From: Pseudomonadota bacterium
GTDB lineage: Bacteria > Pseudomonadota > Alphaproteobacteria > Caulobacterales > Caulobacteraceae
Assembly: GCA_963205005.1 (NCBI GenBank)
Contig: CAUJHW010000082.1
Coordinates: 1 to 43,944, forward strand
DNA length: 43,944 bases
Direction of reading: 5' to 3'
The notes under the pieces were generated by a model. That model was not told the DNA's origin and searched no databases. It worked only from the letters and a program-made list of their open reading frames with translations. Shown piece by piece: positions 26,013 through 36,033 of the stretch. The first letter of the stretch is position 1, and each line of letters begins with the position of its first letter. Both the position numbers and the translations under genes were made by a program.

Positions 26013-26030
26013 CCGGCCTCGGACTCCGGC

Positions 26031-26426
26031 TCAGCTTGCCCTCACAAGGGTTCTCGGGTGCGCCTGACCGGCCGGGGCGAACGATCGCTCGCGCATTCCC
26101 TCGTAGAAGAAGCGCACATCCACGTGCAGCGCGGCGGCGATCCGCAGCAGCATGGCCGCCGAGATCCGCGACGTCGCCGTCTCGTACTTCTGGATCTGCT
26201 GGAACGAGACACCGCAGGGGTCGGCAAGGGCGTCCTGGGTCATTCCCCGCGCCCGGCGCAACCAGCGCAGCCGTCGCCCCATCTCCCTCTCGACTTCGTC
26301 CAGCATGAGCGAGCCGTGCCCGCCCTGCGGATGGGGACGGAGCTCCGCGCTGGCAGAAGCGGACTGCGGCGCGACACGATCGGCCCTTCCAGCTCCCGGG
26401 TTATCGGACTGATGCGTTGGGCTCAT
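26031..26426 (-). CDS. XRE-family helix-turn-helix regulator
   Basis: 131 residues from MSPTHQSD at 26426; an in-frame ATG 18 nt upstream is possible. Residues 1-42 are a flexible Ser/Pro/Gln-rich tail. The HTH_3 domain spans ~50-105, with the recognition region MTQDALADPCGVSFQQIQKYETATSRIS, the VSFQQIQKYE pattern found in many alphaproteobacterial XRE regulators. The C-terminus is short with no sensor domain. The target is unknown; neighbours are the VanZ-like gene (convergent) and metH. Confidence 0.85.
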   Translation of the reverse strand: MSPTHQSDNPGAGRADRVAPQSASASAELRPHPQGGHGSLMLDEVEREMGRRLRWLRRARGMTQDALADPCGVSFQQIQKYETATSRISAAMLLRIAAALHVDVRFFYEGMRERSFAPAGQAHPRTLVRAS

Positions 26427-26626
26427 GGCGCACTCCGCGAGCAATCAAGCTGGCTCAACGCAGACGTGCTGACTTCGTTCCCTTGGCACGGATGGATCGT
26501 CCGGCCCGGATCGCAGCCCGCGGCAAGCCGCCTGCGCTTCAGGCGACAGGTTTCATGACCCGCGAGGCCGGGTGTTGACCGGGATCAAGTTTACATTCGA
26601 TTCACGATCAGCCCCGGCCGGGACGT

Positions 26627-29278
<2,652 letters not shown>

Positions 29279-29290
29279 GCAATTTAACCT

Positions 29291-29333
29291 GTCATCCCGG
29301 TCAAGGCGCGCAGCGCTGTAGAACCGGGACCCA
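29291..29333. repeat. Single GTCATCCC...GGGACCCA palindromic unit between metH halves
   Basis: The 43-nt unit begins GTCATCCC and ends GGGACCCA, the same ends as both halves of the element at 3082-3190. CCCGGT (29296-29301) pairs with ACCGGG (29323-29328), and inside it GCGC-GCA-GCGC forms a small hairpin with the same GCA loop. It lies in the gap between the two metH genes, so it is transcribed within the operon. Confidence 0.85.
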
Positions 29334-29352
29334 TGAACTCAGGGGTGGGGGG

Positions 29353-30414
29353 TCAGACGAGCTCGAACGGTTCCAGCCCCGCCAGCCGCATGGCCGTCGG
29401 GCGCTCCGGGACCTGCCGTGGCTTCATCCCGCGGACCTCGTCGGCCACATGGCGGATGTGGTCCGGCGTGGTGCCGCAGCAGCCGCCCAGAATGTTGACG
29501 ATGCCGTCCTTTGCCCAGTCGTGCAGCTGGTGGCCGGTCTGGTCGGGGGTCTCGTCGTACTCGCCCATCGCATTGGGCAGGCCGGCGTTGGGATAGGCCG
29601 AGACCAGGGTGTCGGCGATCCGTGACAGCTCGGCGATGTGCGGCCGCATCAGGTCGGCGCCCAGCGCGCAGTTCAGGCCTACGGCAAACGGCTTGGCGTG
29701 GCGCACCGAGTTCCAGAACGCCTCTACCGTCTGGCCCGACAGCGTACGGCCCGAGCGGTCGGTGATGGTTCCCGAGATCCAGATCGGCAGCGGCTCGTAG
29801 CCCTCGTCCTGCAAATCGAGGATCGCCTTGATGGCGGCCTTGCAGTTCAGCGTGTCGGTGATTGTCTCGACCAGGAACAGGTCCACCCCGCCGTCATGCA
29901 GCGCCTGCACCTGCTCGCGATAGGCCGCGTAGACCTGGTCGAAGGTCACCTTGCGCGCGCCGGGATCGTTCACATCCGAGCTCATCGAGAGCATCACCGG
30001 CAGCGGCCCGACCGAGCCGGCGACGAACCGCGGCTTGTGCGGCTCCTTCGCGGTCCAGCGGTCGGCCACCTCGCGGGCGATGCGGGCGCCCTGCAGGTTG
30101 ATGTCGCGAACCGCGGCTTCCTGGGCGTACTCACCCTGGCCGATGGTGGTGGCCGAGAAGGTGTTGGTCTCGCTGATGTCGGCGCCGGCGGCGAAATACT
30201 GGTCGTGCAGGTCGGCCACGATGTCCGGCCGGGTCAGGCACAGGATGTCGTTGTTGCCCTTCATCTGGCCCGGATGGTCCAGGAAGCGGTCACCGCGATA
30301 ATCGGCCTCAGTCAGGTTGCGCTTCTGGAACATCACGCCCCAGGCGCCATCGAGGATCAGCACGCGCTCTTTCGCGGCGGCCTTGAGGGCGGCGATACGG
30401 TCCTGGCGGTTCAT
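29353..30414 (-). CDS. metH: Methionine synthase, homocysteine S-methyltransferase half
   Basis: 353 residues from [10 protein letters not shown] at 30414, overlapping the metF stop as ATGA. Homocysteine-binding barrel: [12 protein letters not shown] near the start, then ETNTFSAT, and the zinc ligands Cys249 (GLNCALG) and Cys312-Cys313 ([10 protein letters not shown]). It binds homocysteine thiolate for methylation by the cobalamin domain encoded at 26627-29278. It lacks folate and B12 domains, so it needs that partner. Sometimes annotated as a stand-alone homocysteine S-methyltransferase; the operon argues for split MetH. Confidence 0.95.
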   Translation of the reverse strand: MNRQDRIAALKAAAKERVLILDGAWGVMFQKRNLTEADYRGDRFLDHPGQMKGNNDILCLTRPDIVADLHDQYFAAGADISETNTFSATTIGQGEYAQEAAVRDINLQGARIAREVADRWTAKEPHKPRFVAGSVGPLPVMLSMSSDVNDPGARKVTFDQVYAAYREQVQALHDGGVDLFLVETITDTLNCKAAIKAILDLQDEGYEPLPIWISGTITDRSGRTLSGQTVEAFWNSVRHAKPFAVGLNCALGADLMRPHIAELSRIADTLVSAYPNAGLPNAMGEYDETPDQTGHQLHDWAKDGIVNILGGCCGTTPDHIRHVADEVRGMKPRQVPERPTAMRLAGLEPFELV

Positions 30415-31343
30415 GCCGCGGCTTCCTTGGGTTCCAGAGGCAGTTCGCGCACGCCCAGCACCCGGCAGATGGCGTAGGTCAGGTCGGCGCGGTTCAGGGT
30501 GTAGAAGTGGAAGTCCGAGAAGCCTTCCTCCGCCAGTCGGGCGCACATTTCCGCCGCCACGGAGGCCGCGATCAGCCGCCGCGTCTCGGCGTCCTTGTCC
30601 AGGCCCTCGAACAGGTTCCCCAGCCAGGCCGGCAGCTCGATGCCGATCGGACCCGACATCTTCTTCAGGCCCGCATAGTTGGACACCGGCATGATCCCCG
30701 GCGAGATCGGAATGGTGACGCCGGCCTTGCGGACCCGGTCCATGAACCGCAGGAACGAATCCACGTCGTAGAAGAACTGGGTGATGGCCCGCGTCGCGCC
30801 CGCGTCGATCTTGGCCTTCAGCACGTCGATGTCGTGCTCGATGGAGGGGCTCTCGGGGTGGACGTGGGGGTACAACCCGACGCTCACCTCGAACGGGGCG
30901 ATGGCGCGGATGCCGGCGGTCAGCTCGGTGGCGTTCGCGTAGCCATCGGCGCGCGGAACATAGGCGCCGCCGATCTGGCCGGGCGGATCGCCGCGCAGGG
31001 CCACGATATGGCGGATTCCCGAGGCCCAGTAGTCCGAGATCACCTCGTCCACCTCGGCGCGCGAGGCCTCGACGCAGGTCAGGTGGGCGGCGGGCTTCAG
31101 GGTCGTTTCCGTCAGCATCCGCTGCACGGTCCGGTGCGTGCGGTCGCGGGTCGAGCCGCCCGCGCCATAGGTCACCGAGACGAACGACGGATTCAGCGGC
31201 TCCAGCCGACGGATCGCGGCCCACAGGTTCTCTTCCGCCTCGGCCGTCTTCGGCGGCGAGAACTCGAACGAGACGCTGGGCCGCGGCCGGCCGCCGACGC
31301 CGGCGCGGGCGATGGGCCCCAGGGCGCTGTGTGACGGGCTCAT
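30411..31343 (-). CDS. metF: 5,10-methylenetetrahydrofolate reductase
   Basis: 310 residues from MSPSHSALG at 31343, which overlaps the upstream stop as ATGA. Catalytic Glu27 in SFEFSPPK, then FVSVTYGAGGSTRDRT, Asp119 in LRGDPPG near the flavin, and the C-terminal PGIMPVSNY. The FAD enzyme reduces methylene-THF to methyl-THF, the methyl donor for the two MetH proteins encoded directly downstream. Second gene of a four-gene methionine operon. Confidence 0.96.
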   Translation of the reverse strand: MSPSHSALGPIARAGVGGRPRPSVSFEFSPPKTAEAEENLWAAIRRLEPLNPSFVSVTYGAGGSTRDRTHRTVQRMLTETTLKPAAHLTCVEASRAEVDEVISDYWASGIRHIVALRGDPPGQIGGAYVPRADGYANATELTAGIRAIAPFEVSVGLYPHVHPESPSIEHDIDVLKAKIDAGATRAITQFFYDVDSFLRFMDRVRKAGVTIPISPGIMPVSNYAGLKKMSGPIGIELPAWLGNLFEGLDKDAETRRLIAASVAAEMCARLAEEGFSDFHFYTLNRADLTYAICRVLGVRELPLEPKEAAA

Positions 31344-32311
31344 GCGGCGATCCTCAACTGGGTGGGCGTGCGCGCGGCCGCCCAGATCTTCACGGTCAGG
31401 CCATCGGCCAGGGTCGGCGGCAGGGCTGTCACCGCGACGTGCGGCAGGCCGGCGTCGGTCAGCCATCGGCCCATCTCCTCGTCGGAGAAGCCCAGCCGGC
31501 GATGCTGGTGCGCCTCGCGCAGGAACTCATGGGTGTGGGGGGCGAAGTCGACGATGATCAGGCGGCCATCCTCGGCGACGATCCGCGCCGCTTCCTTCAC
31601 CGCCGCCGCCGGGTCGCCCAGGTAGTGCAGCACCTGATGGACGACCACCAGGTCGGCGTTGGCGTCCGGCAGCCGGGTGTCGAAGATGTCGCCGTGGCGC
31701 AGTTCCACATGAGTCAGGCCGGCCGCCGTCGCGTTGCGGCGGGCGATGTTCAGCATCTGCTGGGAGAGATCCAGGCCGACAGCCTGATCAGCGCGGGGTC
31801 CGAGCAGGGTCAGCATGCGTCCGGTGCCTGCGCCAAGGTCCACCAGCCGTCGGATGTGTCCCGGGCCGGCGGCCCGGAGAATCTCGCCCTCGACGTCGGC
31901 GTCGGACACATACAGCGAGCGGATCTGGTCCCACTGGGCGGCGTTGTCGGCGAAGTAGGACTGGGCGGCCAGGGCGCGCTCGGCCTGGACATCGTCCAGC
32001 TTGCGCCGGTCCCGGGACAGGACCGCGTCCCCGTCGTCCAGGAATGACAGGACCGAGCCGACAACCTCGCTCGGCTGGCTGGCCGCGGTCAGGCGATAGA
32101 ACACCCAGGCGCCGTCGGGAAACCGCTCCACCAGGCCCGCCTCGGCCAGCAGCTTCAGATGCCGGGAAACCCGGGGCTGGCTCTGTTCAAGCACCCGGCA
32201 GAGCTCCAGCACCGCCAGTTCCTCGTGCGCCAGCAGCGCGAGGATGCGCAGCCGCGTCGGCTCGCCCGCCGCGCGGAGGATTTCGACAGTCTGTTTGGCT
32301 GACAGCTTCAT
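31340..32311 (-). CDS. ArsR-type regulator fused to SAM-dependent methyltransferase domain (SahR/SamR-like)
   Basis: 323 residues from MKLSAKQTVE at 32311; an upstream in-frame ATG exists but would place the operator inside the coding region. Winged helix at ~8-75 (AAGEPTRLRILALLAHEELAVLELCRVL, then QPRVSRHLKLLAEAGLV). Residues ~150-300 form a class I methyltransferase fold with motif I VDLGAGTGRM (157-166). It is the first gene of the operon with metF and metH. ArsR-methyltransferase fusions next to met genes are thought to sense S-adenosylhomocysteine or SAM and repress the methyl cycle; whether this domain still methylates anything is unknown. A 16-bp perfect palindrome sits just upstream. 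Confidence 0.88.
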   Translation of the reverse strand: MKLSAKQTVEILRAAGEPTRLRILALLAHEELAVLELCRVLEQSQPRVSRHLKLLAEAGLVERFPDGAWVFYRLTAASQPSEVVGSVLSFLDDGDAVLSRDRRKLDDVQAERALAAQSYFADNAAQWDQIRSLYVSDADVEGEILRAAGPGHIRRLVDLGAGTGRMLTLLGPRADQAVGLDLSQQMLNIARRNATAAGLTHVELRHGDIFDTRLPDANADLVVVHQVLHYLGDPAAAVKEAARIVAEDGRLIIVDFAPHTHEFLREAHQHRRLGFSDEEMGRWLTDAGLPHVAVTALPPTLADGLTVKIWAAARTPTQLRIAA

Positions 32312-32313
32312 AT

Positions 32314-32335
32314 CACATAAAGATATCTTTATATG
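32314..32335 (-). promoter_or_regulatory. Operator of the methionine operon
   Basis: Perfect 16-bp palindrome ATAAAGATATCTTTAT at 32317-32332, extended to 22 bp with one mismatched pair. It ends 2 nt from the start codon at 32311, so it covers the start region or a promoter with a very short leader. The likely binder is the ArsR-type protein encoded by the gene itself (autoregulation), inferred from position and from ArsR palindromes near met genes. Confidence 0.75.
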
Positions 32336-32390
32336 CGTTCGCGTCAAGCCTCTGAAGGCGCCCCGCCTTCAGCCGGCGAACACCCCGGAC

Positions 32391-33344
32391 CTACCCGGGA
32401 ACCGGTGAAGTAACCGGCTGGCCCTCAAGAAACCGTTGCACGTTGTCGACGGCCTGGGCGAGCAGCTGCGGGATACCTTCCGTCGTGCCGCCGGCCCGGT
32501 GGGGGGTGAGCAGCACGCCTGGCGCCTCGGCCCAGCGCGACGCGGGAGTGGGCTCAGTGGCGAAGACATCCAGGGCCGCGCGCCACAGCCGCCTCGCCTT
32601 CAGCGCCTCGATCAGGGCGTCCTCATCCACCACAGACCCGCGCGAGACATTGACGATCATCCCGGCCGGTCCCACGGCGTCGATCACCTCGCGGGTGACC
32701 AGCCCGCGGGTCTCGGCGCCGCCCCGGCAGCAGACCATCAGGATGTCCGAGGCCTCGGCCAGCGCCAGCAGGTTCTCGGCCCGCGACCAGGGCGTGGGCT
32801 TGGCGTTCGGACCCCACCAGCTCACCTGCAGACGGCACGCCTCCGCCCTGCGCGCCACGGCGCGGCCGATGTGACCGAGGCCCAGGATCCCCAGCCGCCG
32901 GCCGGTCAGGCTTGGCTGAGGCGCCATGCGGTCCTCAATCCGCCAGCGCCCCTCGCGCACGATCCGGTCGCCTTCGGCCAGGTCGCGCCAGCCGGCGATC
33001 AGCAGGCCCATGGCATGGTCGGCCACATCCTCGGCGTTCACGCCCGCCGCATGGGTGACCTCGATCCCCCGGCCGCGGCACCAGGCGACGTCGACGCCGT
33101 CATATCCGGCGCTGACCACCGCGATCAGGCCGAGATCGGCGAAACTGGCGAGGAACTCCGGCGCGAGCACGAATTCGCCTGCATGGACGATGGCCCGCAC
33201 CCGGGGCCGGTCGGCCTCATCAAGCGCCCAGGCCCGCCGCACCTTCAGCCCGGCAGCCTCCAGCGCCGACTGCAGGGGCGCGAGCATCGGGTGGGAAATC
33301 AACACCAGCGGTTCCGACACCGAATTCGCCCTCGCCCCACGCAT
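32391..33344 (-). CDS. D-2-hydroxyacid dehydrogenase (glyoxylate/hydroxypyruvate reductase-like)
   Basis: 317 residues. N-terminal catalytic part has VSAGYDGVDV and HAAGVNAEDVADHAMGLL. The nucleotide-binding domain has GLGHIG (155-160) and ILMVCCRGG. Catalytic triad: Arg235 (NVSRGSVVDEDAL), Glu264 (DVFATEP) and His282 (LTPHRAGGT). It interconverts a 2-keto acid and a D-2-hydroxy acid with NAD(P)H in the cytosol. Glyoxylate or hydroxypyruvate is the likely substrate by family, but that is not settled by sequence. It is divergent from the MFS gene. Confidence 0.9.
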   Translation of the reverse strand: MRGARANSVSEPLVLISHPMLAPLQSALEAAGLKVRRAWALDEADRPRVRAIVHAGEFVLAPEFLASFADLGLIAVVSAGYDGVDVAWCRGRGIEVTHAAGVNAEDVADHAMGLLIAGWRDLAEGDRIVREGRWRIEDRMAPQPSLTGRRLGILGLGHIGRAVARRAEACRLQVSWWGPNAKPTPWSRAENLLALAEASDILMVCCRGGAETRGLVTREVIDAVGPAGMIVNVSRGSVVDEDALIEALKARRLWRAALDVFATEPTPASRWAEAPGVLLTPHRAGGTTEGIPQLLAQAVDNVQRFLEGQPVTSPVPG

Positions 33345-33532
33345 GGGCTCCTATAGCGGGGATGCGGGCGCAGCGCGCGGCCTGTGTGGCGCCGGCTTGA
33401 CATCGCTCGCCGGCATCGGGCACCAACGAGACGGGCGGGTCCGCGCGGCGGCCAGAACATCGATCCGCCTCAAGCCCGCGCTCCGCGCGGATGCACGGCA
33501 TTCGCCGCCCCCTTCCGTTGCCGGTTCTCCGC

Positions 33533-34771
33533 ATGTCCTTCCCTCGTCCGCTCTGGCGCGACCGCGATTTCGTCCGTCTTTGGCTGGCCCAGGGCGTCTC
33601 GGCCTTCGGCGCCCGCATCACCCGCGAAGGCCTGCCCATCGCCGCAGTCCTTAGCCTGGGCGCCTCTCCTGTCGAGGTCGGTCTGCTGTCCGCGCTTTCC
33701 AATGGACCGGCGCTGATCGTCGGGCTAGCGGCCGGCGGCCATGTCGACCGCAACCGCCGGCGCGGCCTGATGATAGCCGCCGACCTGGTTCGCGCCGCGG
33801 TCCTGGCGACGATCCCGCTTGCCGCTCTGCTTCAGGTCCTGGTTCTGCCGCAGCTCTATCTCGCCGCGGCCCTTGTCGGCGCTGCCAGCGTCCTCTTCGA
33901 GATCGCCGACCACGCCTATCTGCCGTGCTTGGTCTCGCGCGACGACCTGACCGAGGCTAACGCCAGTCTGTCGGGCACAGAATCGGTCGCGGAAATCGCC
34001 GGACCGGCGCTGGCCGGGGTGCTGTTCCAGGTGCTGGCCGCACCCGTCGCGATCGCGGCCAACGCCGTGACCTACCTGATCTCGGCCCTGTTCCTGAGCG
34101 ACATACGGCATCCTGAGTCGCAGCCCGAGCCCCAGCCCGGCGCTGACTGGCGGGCCGACATCGCCATCGGTTTCGGCGCGGTCTGGCGCGAGGCCCTGGT
34201 GCGGCCGATACTCCTGACAAGCGCCGTCCACGCCCTGTTCGGGGGGATCTTCAGCGCGCTCTACATTCTGTTTTGCCTGAAGGTCGTGGGGCTGTCGCCA
34301 GCCGCGATGGGGCTGACCATCGCTGTCGGCGGCGGCGGCGCCCTGGTCGGCGCCGTTCTGGCAGGCGCGCTGTCACGGGGCCTCGGCGTGGGTCCGGCGA
34401 TCCTCGCGGCGCTGGCGCTGGTGGCGATCTCGGTGGCGGCGATCCCGCTGGCGCCCGCCGATCCGGCGTCCGGGATGACGGTCCTGATAGTCAGTCAGTT
34501 CTTCGGCGACGCCTCGGGCGTGGCGGTGCTCGTCCTGACCGCCAGCGTTAGGCAAAGCGTGCTGCCGGGCGACGTGCTTGGCCGTGCCGGCGCGGCGTTC
34601 CACGCACTGGGTGGCGGACTGGCGCTGGTCGGCGCACTGGGCGGGGGCCTGCTGGGTGAGCGCCTGGGGGTACGCGGCGCACTCGTGCTGGCCGCTACAG
34701 GCTTCGCACTGGCCCCCTTCATCGCCGCCGCGTCGCCGCTTCGCCGCCTGCGGGAGATGCCGGCGAACTAG
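33533..34771 (+). CDS. MFS transporter
   Basis: 412 residues from MSFPRPLWRDRDF at 33533; an upstream in-frame ATG adds 14 residues that do not look native. Twelve-helix pattern with the MFS loop AAGGHVDRNRRRGLM between helices 2 and 3. The N-terminus FVRLWLAQGVSAFGARITREGLPIAAV fits the MFS_3 exporter branch that includes enterobactin exporters and multidrug pumps. Substrate unknown. Its TAG stop (34769-34771) and the stop of the convergent RTX gene share the four bases CTAG. Confidence 0.9.
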   Translation: MSFPRPLWRDRDFVRLWLAQGVSAFGARITREGLPIAAVLSLGASPVEVGLLSALSNGPALIVGLAAGGHVDRNRRRGLMIAADLVRAAVLATIPLAALLQVLVLPQLYLAAALVGAASVLFEIADHAYLPCLVSRDDLTEANASLSGTESVAEIAGPALAGVLFQVLAAPVAIAANAVTYLISALFLSDIRHPESQPEPQPGADWRADIAIGFGAVWREALVRPILLTSAVHALFGGIFSALYILFCLKVVGLSPAAMGLTIAVGGGGALVGAVLAGALSRGLGVGPAILAALALVAISVAAIPLAPADPASGMTVLIVSQFFGDASGVAVLVLTASVRQSVLPGDVLGRAGAAFHALGGGLALVGALGGGLLGERLGVRGALVLAATGFALAPFIAAASPLRRLREMPAN

Positions 34772-35958
34772 CCCGCGACGAAGATCCAGCCGGCCGGCAG
34801 GCTGGAAAGCTGGATGTTCTGCAGGACCATCTGGTTGCCGCCCCCCATATCGACGACCGTGTCGGCGCCCACCTGGCTGAGCGTGTACTGGGTGCCGGGG
34901 TCGAGCTGCACCCTGTCGCCCTCGCCCGCATTGAAGTCGGTCACCCGGTCGATGCCGGTCTCCGAGAAGCTGAGGAACAGGTCCGCGCCGAGCCCGCCGC
35001 TGATCTGGTCCGAGCCGCGGTCGCCGGCAATGGTGTCGTTCCCGTCGTCGCCGCGCACCGTGTCGTCGCCCTGGCCACCCCGGACCAGATCGTTGCCGAC
35101 GCCGCCGCCCAGGATGTCGTTGCCGAGGTTGCCGTAGACTATGTCGTCACCACCCTCGCCGAACAGGCTGTCATTGTCCTTGCCGCCGACCACCCAGTCG
35201 GTCCCGGCCCCGCCGACGCAGAAGTCGTCGCCCATGTTGCCGTTGATGTCGTCAAAGCCGGCGCCGCCGGTGATGGTGTCGTTGCCTTCGTCGCCGCGCA
35301 GGTAGTTGCGCCCGTCGCCGCCGTCGATGGCGTCGTTCTCGGCCCCGCCGAACACCTGGTCGTCGCCTTCCGCCCCGGCCAGCGAATCGTTGCCGGCGCC
35401 GCCACCCACGCTGTCAGCGCCCGCGCCCGCATTGTAGGTGTCCGCGCCATCGCCGAACACGCGGGTGTCAGCCTGTCCGGAACCGGATTCCACCAGCCCG
35501 TTCGCCAGCGAGCCCGTGGTGATGTTGAAGGTCTGGACCTCGGCGCGCGCCACCCCCACCAGCCGGACGGCCTGGCCGGTCCGCGGGGCGAACACCAACG
35601 TGTCCTCGGCCAGCTGGACCACCACATACTCCGCGCTGAGCGAGGTGAAGGCGTCGTTGGCCGCGGCATAGGCCTGGTCGTAGGTATCCGCCGAGGTGGT
35701 GCGGAAGTTGCCGAACGCCAGCGGCCCGGCGCCCACGAACAGCAGGCGATCCGCCGACGTCCAGCCGCGGATGGTGTCCAGGTTCTCCAGATGGTCACTG
35801 AGCGCCGAGGCGGCCGGGCTGTCTCCGGAGCCGATGATGTAGAGGTCCATGCCGACCCCGCCGGTCAGGGAGTCCGCGCCGGCGCCGCCGGTGATGGTGT
35901 CCGGCTCCGGCCCGCCCGTGAGCGTGTCTGCGTCGCTCGTTCCCGTGATGACAGCCAT
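34768..35958 (-). CDS. RTX calcium-binding protein 1
   Basis: 396 residues from MAVITGTSDADTLTGG. Glycine-rich GGxGxDxxx repeats cover ~10-40 and ~165-320, folding as calcium beta-rolls. A non-RTX module of ~100 residues lies at ~46-147 (LDTIRGWTSADRLLF ... YVVVQLAEDTLVFAPRTGQAVRLVG). The last ~180 residues have FDDINGNMGDD, WVVGGKDND and a tail with DRVTDF, GDRVQLDPGTQYT and GWIF, shared with the two upstream RTX genes. No N-terminal signal, as expected for type I secretion with a C-terminal signal; no exporter genes are in the window. Probably a secreted or surface protein. Confidence 0.9.
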   Translation of the reverse strand: MAVITGTSDADTLTGGPEPDTITGGAGADSLTGGVGMDLYIIGSGDSPAASALSDHLENLDTIRGWTSADRLLFVGAGPLAFGNFRTTSADTYDQAYAAANDAFTSLSAEYVVVQLAEDTLVFAPRTGQAVRLVGVARAEVQTFNITTGSLANGLVESGSGQADTRVFGDGADTYNAGAGADSVGGGAGNDSLAGAEGDDQVFGGAENDAIDGGDGRNYLRGDEGNDTITGGAGFDDINGNMGDDFCVGGAGTDWVVGGKDNDSLFGEGGDDIVYGNLGNDILGGGVGNDLVRGGQGDDTVRGDDGNDTIAGDRGSDQISGGLGADLFLSFSETGIDRVTDFNAGEGDRVQLDPGTQYTLSQVGADTVVDMGGGNQMVLQNIQLSSLPAGWIFVAG

Positions 35959-36033
35959 CGAAGCACCCCAAATCGTATGAGCCGGAGGCTGGCCTCAGCT
36001 TGGCCCCGGGTCAATGCGCGTGTCGCCCGCCCG

